A DNA stretch of 64,000 nucleotides from Candidozyma auris. Lineage: Eukaryota > Ascomycota > Pichiomycetes > Serinales > Metschnikowiaceae. Every line of letters begins with the position of its first letter. Within the stretch, counting starts at the first letter, position 1. A program made the position numbers and the translations under genes. Shown one piece after another: positions 53,289 to 63,462 of this stretch. The stretch covers positions 62,001 through 126,000 of the forward strand of contig NC_072816.1 of NCBI RefSeq assembly GCF_003013715.1. Direction: 5' to 3'. The notes beneath the pieces were generated by a model, which worked only from the letters and a program-made list of their open reading frames with translations, ran no database searches and had not been told where the DNA came from.

Positions 53289-54252
53289 TCAAAGCACTGA
53301 CTGCTTCATGATCTTCTCGGTGATTTCATGCTCTCTCTCCAAGTCAGACACTGTGCGCTGGGTCACCCCATCGACTCCGGGCTGCTGAACAACAAGAACC
53401 GGGCGTACTCTCGACACTCCTTCAGGGTGAAATGCTTGCCTGTCTGCTTCGAGAGCTCCTTTGCGATGAAATCCCACTTGGCGAGCTCGGCCCCGTCAAG
53501 AAGCCGCTGGAGGTACATCTTGTTATCCTGAGACCACGGACACAAGTGCGCCGACCCTTGCTGGCCCACGATCACCTGGTAACGGTTGCGAGCAGTCAAG
53601 TATGAGCCCACATTGGCAATGTCTGCAATTTCCACCCACAGGCGACCCTGGCGCTTAAGAGACACAATAAGTTGGTCCTGTTCCTTGGTGAATTTGGACT
53701 TTCGCTTTGTGCGTCTGCCTGGGAACACCGCCAGCAGATCTGGTCGGAGTGGAGCCTTGGACAACGGCGGCGGCGGTAGGAGCTGGATCTTTTCGAGAAT
53801 CGAGGGCTCTGCCTCGAGTAGCTGTATCTGTGCGACGCTGAAGACGTCAATGACTACTGTGGCTCCAAGCTGCCAGCGCTGGGAACCTCGTCAAATGGTT
53901 TCTGTGGGGCGCCAACCACCGCAGCTTGAACCGCCGGTGGCACCATGGGTACAGGGTAAGTGTATGGGGAGCATTTGCCGACTCGTAGTGGTCGGGATAG
54001 TAGGGCTGGAGGTTCATGTGGTTCTGAGGATGCGAAAAGGCGCTGGCGCCAAAGCTATAGTTTTGCTGAGAGGAAGCTGTGCAGTTTGTGGAACATGAGA
54101 GGGAGCAGCGGCGGCAAGTAAGGAGGCCCAGAAGGCGTGAGATATGGATAGGTGTTTTGTGGCACCATTTCTGAGTACATGGTAGCTGAGGGGATTGTCT
54201 GGGGCACAAAGCGCCTAGCCTGATCGGGAGGGAGCCATTCTTCGGTGAACAT
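53289..54252 (-). CDS. Myb/SANT-like DNA-binding protein (four frame breaks)
   Basis: About 322 aa once read through. Start ATG 54252 (FTEEWLPPDQARRFVPQ). The N-terminal half is Pro/Tyr/Gln-rich. It continues in a second frame (QQNYSFGASAFSHPQNHMN), a third (YPVPMVPPAVQAAVVGAPQK) and a fourth (VIDVFSVAQIQLLEAEPSIL). Two Myb-like repeats lie in the fourth: KFTKEQDQLIVSLKRQGRLW to NRYQVIV, and PWSQDNKMYLQRLLDGAELAKW to YARFLLF. A break at the GGGG near 53366-53369 adds the tail TVSDLEREHEITEKIMKQ. Breaks: about 54068-54078 (+1), 53966-53969, 53858-53866 and 53366-53369 (each -1). Without the last repair the protein ends at 53363. It looks like a transcription factor; I cannot name it. Four lesions in under 1 kb is the worst density in the window, so decay is possible. 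Confidence 0.6.
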
Positions 54253-57121
54253 GGGGATCTGAGGATAAAGGGATATGGCGGGAGGTGGGGAGAGAATAAT
54301 CCGGGGAGGAAGGAGCCGCTAAAGAAGGTTGTTGGGACGACACCTAGGCAGACGCGGAAATAGGTGGTGATATGCTGAGATGTGCCTGGGGAAGGAAGGA
54401 ACAGGCAGGTGGAAGGAGGAGGTAAGTGGAGGAGGTTCTGGAGTATAAAAGGGATGGAGAAAGATGGATGTGGGATTTGTCTCTGGCTTGTAGAATGTGC
54501 TTTGGTGCTAGTTACAGAGACCTGCTTCAGGGTGCTGAAACTGGCTTGAGTGTGCGTAGGCGTTGGGGGAGGATGAGGATGATGGATTTAGGAGGTAGCG
54601 CAGGACGGGAGGAATAAGGTTTGTTGATATTCGACGGAGGGTCTTTGTTGGAGTTTGTCTATTGATAAGCGAAGAGGAATGCAGAAAATAATCTGTGTGG
54701 GAACATTGGAAAATTTAATACTTTATAAAGAGTGGGTTTTCGAGCCTGGTAGTACATGTAAGCCACTGGGTGGGATCGAGGTAGCAGTGGCGGCTTGTGG
54801 CTGGCTGCAGGACACACTGATTGTTAGTGACGCGCGACCCAGTTGATACGCCGGAGTACATGCAGTCTGTTCCCCTAGATGCCAGTTTACGAATAGTTTG
54901 AGTGGTGGAATTGGAAATGGCGCAGCTGCAGACGGCATATGACAAAGGTGCCCACATTGGTTGCTAAGAGCAATCATGTAGAGTCATGCGAGAAACCACG
55001 CATGGTCTTCTCTATGCACGTCGCAAATCGTTTGAGTGGGATCGGGGGATAACAAGAAGGACACCCAAGGATAAAAGAATGGCAGGTAGAAACTGTGGAG
55101 ATAATTCTGCTATACATGCCTGTCTAAATATAAACCCTTCTTATGTTCTATGGACAAAAAGACGGATTCTATGCACCTCGGCGTTAAGGACAGCCCCAGA
55201 AACGTGCATTCGGGGACATGCGGATCTATCCCACACAATCGCAGGCTCTGCGCGGGCCGCTGCTCGTACAAGCGTCGGGCATGCAGGAGTGCAGGAGTAC
55301 AGCAGGGCATCGATGTCCACATAGCTTCGCAGCCGCCTCTTTCTTATGGGAAAACATCATCTCAAGGGTTCAGTGACAGTAGCAGAATCAGAGCTCCAGC
55401 TAGAGCTAACTAGTCGCATCAACAACTCCAAAACCTCCATCCCAATGCGGTCGCGACATTGTTTCCGCGCCGATCCAACACCGTTTCAGCCACCTTCGGT
55501 TGCACCACCGAACCTCACCAGACGACCAGGAATGATCAGCATACTCCACAGAGATGACCTTGTCACCAGAGAGCCACACAGAAAAAAAAACTTAAAAAAA
55601 AATACCCTCACAAACACAAAGACACAACTTCTCTGTGCATCAACCCTCAACTGACGTGGTAGGAAGTGCTGCTTCGTTGAATCATTCGGTGCACCTGCTG
55701 GTGTGGATGGTTACGGGCGTTGGCTAGATCGATGTTTCAGATTAGGTAAAGAATTCTGCCCCGAGTTGGTCGATGCGAACAAGTCCTCTAGAGGCTGTGT
55801 GGCAGGAGGCTGCAAAGAAGCATCTGAGAGGGGAATATCAGCTTCTGGAGAATTTACCTTGCGTAAATTTTGAAAAAGTTACTTAGGTCGTAAAGGAAGC
55901 CAACGCAAAGGGTGAAGATGCCAGTTTTGTGAGATGAAAGCTTCTATTTTTTAGATGTCTCTTTCCGATCAGATTCGGGATCTACGATGACCTCTTACCA
56001 GAAAGGGTGTTCTTGATGATTTAATAATGAAAAACGTGCAACTTTTTTTTCACAAGATTATTAAAAGCAGGTTTGGTATAGATGAAAAGACCCTGCGAGC
56101 CGCTTGGGTACGGAAAAGGTGCAGCAGAGAAAGCAACTTTTTCTACTAAATGGTATCTTATAATTTTTGTTTTGCTTTATTATTATTTTGGGGAGCAGTA
56201 TTGTAATTGGCTGGCTACTCATGCATCTTTGGCCAATACCTTTGCAAGTGAGGTTGAGCCCTGTAGATTTATCAATTAGTGAAGGTGAATGTCTCCAATG
56301 AACCTACTTCCATCCTCCCAAATGAGAGCCATACAACATTTAGGTCTCCCTCAGTGAATTTCGTTTATCATGATGCTGAGTATGTGTGGAAACTCAAGAA
56401 AACTTCTCATAGCAAAACACCACTTTAATCAGTGATACCACTGGGAAGTATAGATGAAATTTTAGACGTCCGATATTGATATGTCAGCATTGAATTGAAC
56501 TTTCTAAATCATACTTTGAAATGAAGTCTGCGATATACCTACCAAGAGCAAGAAGTTCACCTAAATGGCTAGTCTCAAAAGAAGATGTGCATTTATTGAA
56601 AAACTTCTACAAATACACCAGTCTTCTATTGCCTGTTCTTTCAAAGAAGGTTGCAAATCACTCCAGCACCAGCAACAGTGATTAAGCCCATGATGAACAC
56701 CAGCACATGTTGATTACCACCCAAACGAGAGCAAGCAATATCCTCGAACCCATATCTACAGCCAAAGAGTGCTTTTTTCATTGCATTGGGTATTCATCAT
56801 CCTTCACTCTACGCAAGTTGCTTTCATTCGCTGGTTCACCGAGTGGACACCATAGAGGTAAACCCTCCACAGGGCCCCAAAATTCTCGAAAACTTCCTCG
56901 TACAAAGAAAATTGCTAATTTCACTCCAAAAATTCCCCGAATGACGTAGTAATCAACTCCGAAGACCTTTTGCGTTTGGCACGCTTTCCTCGTCCTTCTA
57001 AGGCTATACCCTGAAATATGCGCTTACACGGCATAGCGGCTACGCATTATCACCAATCCAACAAACCAACGAAAAAATTTCATCTCCAACTACCACATCG
57101 TTTTCTCCTTCACTACTACTT
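54253..57121. other. 2.9-kb gene-free stretch between Myb factor and permease
   Basis: The longest non-coding stretch here, divergent between the Myb-type factor and a DAL5-family permease. Many short open frames cross-overlap without domain character. Contains a TTCGCAGCCGCC variant (55326-55337) and a GAGGCTGCAAAG variant near 55807. Long regulatory regions are common before yeast transcription-factor genes. A non-coding RNA cannot be ruled out. Confidence 0.5.
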
Positions 57122-58585
57122 ATGGCAGACGCAGCCTACGAGCTTGCCAATGCAAAGCTCACTTCGAGTGAGTCCACAATATCCACAAAGCCTGACCTAC
57201 ATAAGGTGTATCGCAAGATAGATGTCAGAGTCCTGTGGTTTCTCTGTGGTATCTACTTTCTTCAGTTCATCGATAAGTCTTTGCTCAACTATGCTGGGGT
57301 CATGGGAATCAAAGACTACTTGAAGAAAGGCCTGGATCAGTTTCTGAACTTAGGCACCATGTTCTTTGTGGGCTTCATTGTCGGAGAGCCTATAAGCGCA
57401 TACTTGTTTCAGAAACTCCCTGCTGCCAAACTCTTGAGTTTCAATATTTTCGCCTGGGGCATTATCATCATTGGCCATGCTTTCCTGAAGAACTACGCCT
57501 CGTTGATGGTGGTGAGAACGCTTTTGGGTCTCTTCGAGGCTTGCGTGGCTCCTGGGTGTGTGTTGGTGACAGGAATGTGGTATAATCAGAGCCAGCAGCT
57601 TAGGAGACTCTGCTGGTGGACGTGCCAAGCGGGATTTTCAACAATTATTGGAGGACTTTTGAGTTTTGCTTTTCAGCACGTCAAATCTGAATCTTTTCAA
57701 GGCTGGCAGATCTTCTATTTGGTCATGGGGGTTATAACCGCCGCATACGGTATTCTTGTGGGCATTTTCGTTCCTGATTCGCCAGTAAAGTGCAACTTTC
57801 TCTCTGACGAAGAGAAAGTGGCTGTTTTGCAAAATATCAAGCCCAACAATACCGGCACAGAGACTTATGTTTTCAAATGGAACCAGGTGAGAGAGTTGTT
57901 TCTCAAAGATAAGCATACTTACGTCTTTCTTGCGTTGACGTTGCTCTCCATGATTCCTACTGGTGCAGTATTGACCTTCTCCGTTCAGATCATCGCTAAC
58001 ATTGGCTTCTCAAATAAGCACGCTGCGTTGATGCAAATGCCTTTGGGAGTTACTACCATTTTGGCCATTGTCATTGGAACATATTTGTGTGCCCATTTTC
58101 ATGGGAGATACAGAAACCTTATCTTTATCTCCATGCTTGTTCCTGCTATAATTGGCTATATTGTACTCATTTCGAGCCACAACAAAATCGGGCAACTTTT
58201 AGCTGTCTACCTCATCAACGTTGGAACCTGTGTGATAACAATGATATACTCGTGGAATTCCGCAAATACGGCTGGATACACGAAAAGAGTCGTAAGAAAC
58301 TGTATCACCATGATATTTTATGCTGTCGGCTGTCTTATTGGGCCTCAGCTCTTTCGAGCTCAAGATGCCCCTCGATACCTTCGTGCCAAGATCACCCTTT
58401 TGGTGATTGAGTGTGTTTGCATCCCCATAACTCTACTCGTTAGCTACATCTCACGCTCAGAAAATATTCAGAGAGAGTCCATATCAAAAGAGGAGGAGGA
58501 TAATTGGGTATCAGAGAAAGGATCAAACTACCAATTCTTGGATTTAACCGATAAAGAAAACATTCATTTTCGTTACTCGTACTGA
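57122..58585 (+). CDS. MFS permease of the allantoate/anion:cation symporter family (Dal5/Tna1 type)
   Basis: 487 aa, the usual length. About 12 membrane helices: first WFLCGIYFLQFIDKSLLNYAGVMGI with the family's D..S..NYA block, then MFFVGFIVGEPISAYLFQKL, MVVRTLLGLFEACVAPGCVL (motif with R..LG..E), MWYNQSQQ, a central hydrophilic loop (about 225-255) and six more helices. Relatives import allantoate, ureidosuccinate, nicotinate, pantothenate, biotin and dipeptides across the plasma membrane. Substrate not predictable by eye. Cytosolic tail about 35 aa, acidic. The frame is intact. Convergent with the NAD carrier gene. Confidence 0.88.
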   Translation: MADAAYELANAKLTSSESTISTKPDLHKVYRKIDVRVLWFLCGIYFLQFIDKSLLNYAGVMGIKDYLKKGLDQFLNLGTMFFVGFIVGEPISAYLFQKLPAAKLLSFNIFAWGIIIIGHAFLKNYASLMVVRTLLGLFEACVAPGCVLVTGMWYNQSQQLRRLCWWTCQAGFSTIIGGLLSFAFQHVKSESFQGWQIFYLVMGVITAAYGILVGIFVPDSPVKCNFLSDEEKVAVLQNIKPNNTGTETYVFKWNQVRELFLKDKHTYVFLALTLLSMIPTGAVLTFSVQIIANIGFSNKHAALMQMPLGVTTILAIVIGTYLCAHFHGRYRNLIFISMLVPAIIGYIVLISSHNKIGQLLAVYLINVGTCVITMIYSWNSANTAGYTKRVVRNCITMIFYAVGCLIGPQLFRAQDAPRYLRAKITLLVIECVCIPITLLVSYISRSENIQRESISKEEEDNWVSEKGSNYQFLDLTDKENIHFRYSY

Positions 58586-58676
58586 TATGTTAGCGAAGAA
58601 GTTGACAGGACGATTATCCAACTTCTTGGCCATGCAATGAATAGATAATTGAGCAAAGGTCTTCAATGGGGAAAGA

Positions 58677-59710
58677 TCAGACTTTACCGCTGATCTCCAA
58701 TAAATACGTCTTGAAGTACTCAAAGCTGACAAGCGTGACAGCCGACGCTGGTAATGTGCGGGCTAAGTTGGTTAAGTAACCAGCATAGAATCCTCGAAGT
58801 CCCTCTCTATTGTATATAGATCTAATCCAACTGCGCAAGGTAACGGAAGAGGAGTTGGCACTCTTTTGCATTTGCATTCTAGTTCGTAGAATTTCGTGTG
58901 GGTACGTGACAGTAGATGCTATGACTTTGGAGATGGTGGAAGCGGCAATAAGGCGCCACAATTTGTGGTAGCTGCCATGGGAGATTTGACTGGAGTCGCT
59001 AACATGAAGAGAGCGTTTCAAAGCCTCATACACGGGGAAGTGAATTCCCACATGGACAAGACCGAAAAGAGAAGGTACCAACCCACTATAGAACACACCC
59101 ACGCCTTCTGTATTATACATGGTTCGGAACGCATCAAGGGTTCCCTTATAGTACACTTTTTCGGACCCCGTCTGTAGCATGAGACGGGTTTTAACCACCC
59201 AGATTGGGTTGACAGCAATGGAGGATGTCGAGCCTGCAGTCAAAGACGCTGCAAAGTGGTTGAGCCAGTCGAGCTCGACGTTTAAGTGATTCTAAAAATC
59301 GTGGGTAGAAGTTTTAGCTCGTTCATACACTGTGAAGTAGATGGTCCACGTAGGCAAGTAGCCGATGGTCACGGGTACAAGCCCCTATACAACCCTCTGA
59401 TTCCTTCTTCACGAGTGATGGTGCTGAACGCCTGAAGAAATGAGCCGTAGCGATTTTTCACTCCCTGAGCCTGTATTCGAGTCTTGACTACGTCCAAGGG
59501 ACATACAACCACACCGGCCAAAAACCCCGACGCAGCGCCGGCTATGGTGACAAGTTGATACTCCAGCATCTTCTTTAGGAGTGGCGGCGGCAGCACTCTG
59601 CCCAAAGCCTCGATCTTGTGAGTGACGGGAAAAGTCTTTGGATCATTGTGCCTTAGCTCTAGGTCCATTCCTTGCACGACGTCTGAAAAGTCGTTGTCAA
59701 GGTCCCTCAT
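58677..59710 (-). CDS. mitochondrial carrier, NAD+ transporter Yia6/Ndt1 type (three frame breaks)
   Basis: About 345 aa read through from ATG 59710 (RDLDNDFSDVVQGMDLEL). Three carrier repeats with signatures CPLDVVKTRIQAQG, NPIWVVKTRLMLQTG and YPHEILRTRMQMQK. NPIWVVKTRLMLQTG is typical of the Yia6/Yea6 NAD+ carriers. The first break near 59376-59380 (one missing base) turns GLVPVTIGYLPTWTIYF into a stop. In the next stretch a TAG follows KTSTHDF. One missing T in the five-T run (59294-59298) and one extra A near 59280-59285 would bridge it to NVELDWLNHFAAS. The last repair is less certain than the others. Role: NAD+ import into the matrix. Confidence 0.82.
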
Positions 59711-61259
59711 CAACGGCAAGCTAATGTTACACAACAAAATCGAATGCCAGATCCGAGAAGAGCCAGGGCCGAAAGTACCGAGAGGGATGTAAGAGGAAAA
59801 ATAAAATTGTTGATGCAGATAGATAGTGAGAAGCAGGTAGCTAGCGCGGTGCACGGGTGGCCCCAGGGTTCAGAAGGTAGAAAATTTCACTAGAAAGGCA
59901 GCTTTTTAATCTACAAGGTTCTGTTACTTCGTTCAAAGCCATCGTATGCTGCAAATTGATGTTGTGCTGGAACCTGACCGCTCGGCGCCGACCTCGGAGT
60001 CTTGCGAGTGGCCATTGTTGTGTATATCAGTGTGTCTTCTCTGATAAAGCAATACGAGGGAAATTGTGGGTAGAAAGGTCTCATACTGGGCGAAAAAAGA
60101 GGGAGCGAGCTGGAAGCCCTTATGGGTGTAGATTTAAGAAAGCAACCATAAGAAAGACTTCATCAGGGATGTTGAGCATCCTGGACGAAAACGGTAGTTG
60201 TTAGCGAGCAGTGCTAAGCATGAGGTGTCATAGTTACTTTATAGATCTGAAAACTATGACTTAAAATGGTAAGATGAAAATGTTCAATTGGTAAGCTACC
60301 AGTAAAAACTTCTTTATTCTGTGAGTGAAACTCAGTAGATCATTCGTTTTTTCTCTATTGAATTCACCTTGTTCTGTCAGATTGCGTGCTTATTCTCGGA
60401 CTTTATTGTGGAGCCACAAATCGTCATGATGGATCCTAAGATATAAGTCGTGCCCCCAAGGATGCTTTGTTTTCTCTACAAATTCGATTTTATGTCTTTT
60501 CATGTTCCCTTTTTTAAGTTCAAAACAATCCCCGCATTGATTCTTGACGTCAATAGAGTACTCTTTATTGAAACGCTTATCTTGAAAGCAAAGAAATCAA
60601 AGATGCTAGTGTGTAACAACCTCCAAATATTATTACTTTAAAACTTTCTGCTGAAGACATATGTACTCTTTGGCTGAACTTCAATCTGTTTCCATTCCCT
60701 TATACGATTGTGAGGAGGCACAATGCGAATCAGTTAGATCCATAACAGATGACTCTACGCGGGTATACAGGTTTCTGTCTCAAAGTTTCAGAAGAGCCAA
60801 TCCAACCTTTTCACACCGGCGGCTTTCTTGGTTGATCAAGATTAGCAGGATTTCTTTCCCGGTATTCTTTGGTGCACGGGTGTAGTGGCTGCAAAAAGTC
60901 CTCGATCGTTGAAGCGAGGCAAGATCCTGACACAACTTCATACAAGTTGTCATTACTGAACCTTTGTTTTCCAGATTTGCAGTAAAGGTCGATTTTATTG
61001 TGAGGAAAGCTGTCTATAACAGCTATGTCTACTAAAGAACTTTACCGCATCCCCAGTGACACCGTTCGAACCGGAACCAAGTGTTAATAGTTGGCAGAAG
61101 AAACTTGGTTTCACCTAAATTCACCAACACGAGCTTCATCGCATCTTTCGGACTTCATACCAAGAACTCAAATTACATGCTGTTGATAGGGCTACTTTGA
61201 ATTCTACACCATCGGTCCCACAATGCAACTATGTTATTCATCTAAATTGTCTTTCAGAT
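59711..61259. other. intergenic between carrier and GRE2-like gene
   Basis: About 1.5 kb with no gene. The carrier frame is open upstream to 59854 but has no ATG there. One recurrent-motif copy at 60884-60895 (-). A TTCGAACC near 61058 is not part of a tRNA I can fold. Confidence 0.55.
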
Positions 61260-62321
61260 TTACAATTGCTGATGCTTCGAGTTGAGCGTGTTCACTTTGA
61301 GCTTACCCTCGACCTCAAGAATCTGCTTGGCACTGTCGGCAATAGACTGTTCCACTGAGATCAATTCAAATCCTAAGAGCTTTCTAGTCTTGTCGTTGTT
61401 GAGAGTAGCTCTCTTCTTGACCTCTTCTCTGTCGGAGCCTGGCTCGCCAATAGGCACATGCTGTGCTTCGCTCGAGAAGTTGGTGTGCAAGATATCCAAG
61501 ATTGTCTGCTGAGTAAATGGTCCTGACGTCAAGAACAAACGCTGCTCCTTGGCCTCGTCTTTCTCAAAAGCGACAAGGTGAGCCTTGGCAACATCTCTCA
61601 CATCTACAGCAGATCCACTGACTGGGTTTACCTTCTCTTCGGTACCCTTGATTTTCAAGATGCTATTGATAAGCTCATAGGAGGTGTTCAACTGAGTGGT
61701 TTTGAATTGGTTTGTTGGTTGCGGTCCAAACACGTACACTGGGTTTACAGTGGACAAGACGAAGTTGGGCTTGTTCTCCTTGACAAAGTCCCATGCAGCC
61801 TTCTCTGCAAATGTCTTTGAGCCATAGTAACCTGCAACAGGGCTTTCCAATGCCTTCTCCCAGGTGATATCGTTCCAGGACGATTCATCCCAAGTCTTGT
61901 CCGCTTGCTGGTCCATCTCAGCGGATGCAATGGCAGCATACGAAGAAGTGACGACCACTCTCTTGATGTTTGGCCCGTTCTCCTTGATTGACTGAAAAGC
62001 GTTTTTTGTACCGTTGACAGCGGGCAAAAGCAAGTCTTTTTCGACATTAGAGGCATTGAAGTGGAAAGGAGAAGCAGTGTGCAAAAACACAGTAGCTTCT
62101 TGATGCTTCTTGACAAATTCATTGAAGGCACCTTCTTTTTCAATGTCTTCAACAATCTCGTAAGTGAACTTGTCTGGATTACCAGAGGCGTTCTTCACAT
62201 ATTCGCCTTTCTCGTCGCTTCTGACAGAGCCGACAACGTTGTACCCCTTCTTTACAAGTTCCTGAACAATGTGCAACCCAATGAAGCCTGAAGCACCTGA
62301 AATCAAAACAGTAGTGGACAT
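61260..62321 (-). CDS. GRE2: NADPH-dependent aldehyde/ketone reductase, Gre2 family
   Basis: 353 aa (S. cerevisiae Gre2 342). Extended short-chain dehydrogenase: Rossmann motif VLISGASGFIGLHIV (about 5-19), FLHTASPFHF, VVVTSSYAAIAS with the catalytic Ser, and YYGSKTFAEKAAW with Tyr and Lys near residue 163-167. NPVYVFGPQP and DVRDVAKAHLVAFE complete the family pattern. Gre2 reduces methylglyoxal, isovaleraldehyde and many ketones and is stress-induced in yeast. Such genes are often multi-copy, so orthology to GRE2 itself is not certain. The frame is intact. Confidence 0.87.
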   Translation of the reverse strand: MSTTVLISGASGFIGLHIVQELVKKGYNVVGSVRSDEKGEYVKNASGNPDKFTYEIVEDIEKEGAFNEFVKKHQEATVFLHTASPFHFNASNVEKDLLLPAVNGTKNAFQSIKENGPNIKRVVVTSSYAAIASAEMDQQADKTWDESSWNDITWEKALESPVAGYYGSKTFAEKAAWDFVKENKPNFVLSTVNPVYVFGPQPTNQFKTTQLNTSYELINSILKIKGTEEKVNPVSGSAVDVRDVAKAHLVAFEKDEAKEQRLFLTSGPFTQQTILDILHTNFSSEAQHVPIGEPGSDREEVKKRATLNNDKTRKLLGFELISVEQSIADSAKQILEVEGKLKVNTLNSKHQQL

Positions 62322-63462
62322 TTTAAAGATTGATGTTCTCTATAGAAATGACTTTGGAACGAGCATATCGCTGGGCTTTATAAGTTCCAGCTCGCAGCAA
62401 CATCCTCTCGCATGCTGTCATTTTGCAGCCACCACATTTAAAACCACCAATGACTTGATTGCGATTCAATGCTTGCTTGAAACGTGCATTAAAACGTCCG
62501 GTTTTCTCGGTCCTCCTATTCGAGACCGCTAATGCTTTGTCAAAATGCATGTCGCTTAAACCCGCAACGGTTATAGCAACCTCAATAAGCCCTGACAAGC
62601 AAGTGGTGTAACTTTTGAAATTACCACATCATATACCGTTGCATCAAAACTTCCAGGAAAAGGGTGATCACTATAATACGTTTTGATTTCCATACTCGAA
62701 TGTTGCACCATTGTACGGTCGCTTCAGAATAATTCCTGAAAGATAGGCCTGGCAAGCCTCTGACTCATTCAGCAGGCTGAGGACATTTACAATTCCAAGC
62801 GTTTTCGAAACGTTCATTTGCAGACTTCGTGACTTCTTTTACTTTAACTATACACAATTGTTGACTTAATTATTCTCTCTTATCGCAGCCATTCACAGTT
62901 ACGAACGACATGGGGTCTTTACACTCAAAGCTCAAAATTATCACATGCTTTTACCAGGGAAAACGTCTGACATCACCTACTTTAATTTGACAAATTCGAA
63001 ACATAGTCGACGTCTTATCCTCTAGTGTGTGGTCCTTCGATTCAATGATAATACTGCATATTACTCAGATTCTTGATAAAGTGTCACGGCGATATTGGAC
63101 TCTATTTCTCATTGATTCTTCTTTGTTACGTTTGATTTGAATCATTCCTGCTGCGAAGATTTACAAGTGTTGAAATTCGGTTGTTTTGGTAGCGAAATTA
63201 CGTATGGTATAGAGTTGCATCCGCTTACGTACGCTAGCTCCTAGTCCACCGAATTGATCAGTTTTGATAAATTGTTTATATTCAACTCCGTCTTGGTAAT
63301 TTGGATGTTTGAGGTTCAGATCTCATATCATTAAAGCCTTCACAAACTAGTATAGTCCACTGCTAATCGTGACCTGCATCCAACCCCACAGTGACCGTAG
63401 ATAAGGCAGGCATCCACACATACTACTACGCTAAACGTCGAAACACAATTTCACAACAGAAC
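62322..63462. other. intergenic, divergent GRE2 / ATG9 promoter region
   Basis: No gene. Recurrent-motif copies at 62422-62433 (101 bp before GRE2) and 62882-62893. A TGACTCA (Gcn4/AP-1 core) lies at 62761-62767. Confidence 0.6.

Noticed and set aside
61050..61075. tRNA-like B-box (GTTCGAACC)
   Set aside because: No matching A-box, acceptor stem or anticodon arm could be folded around it.
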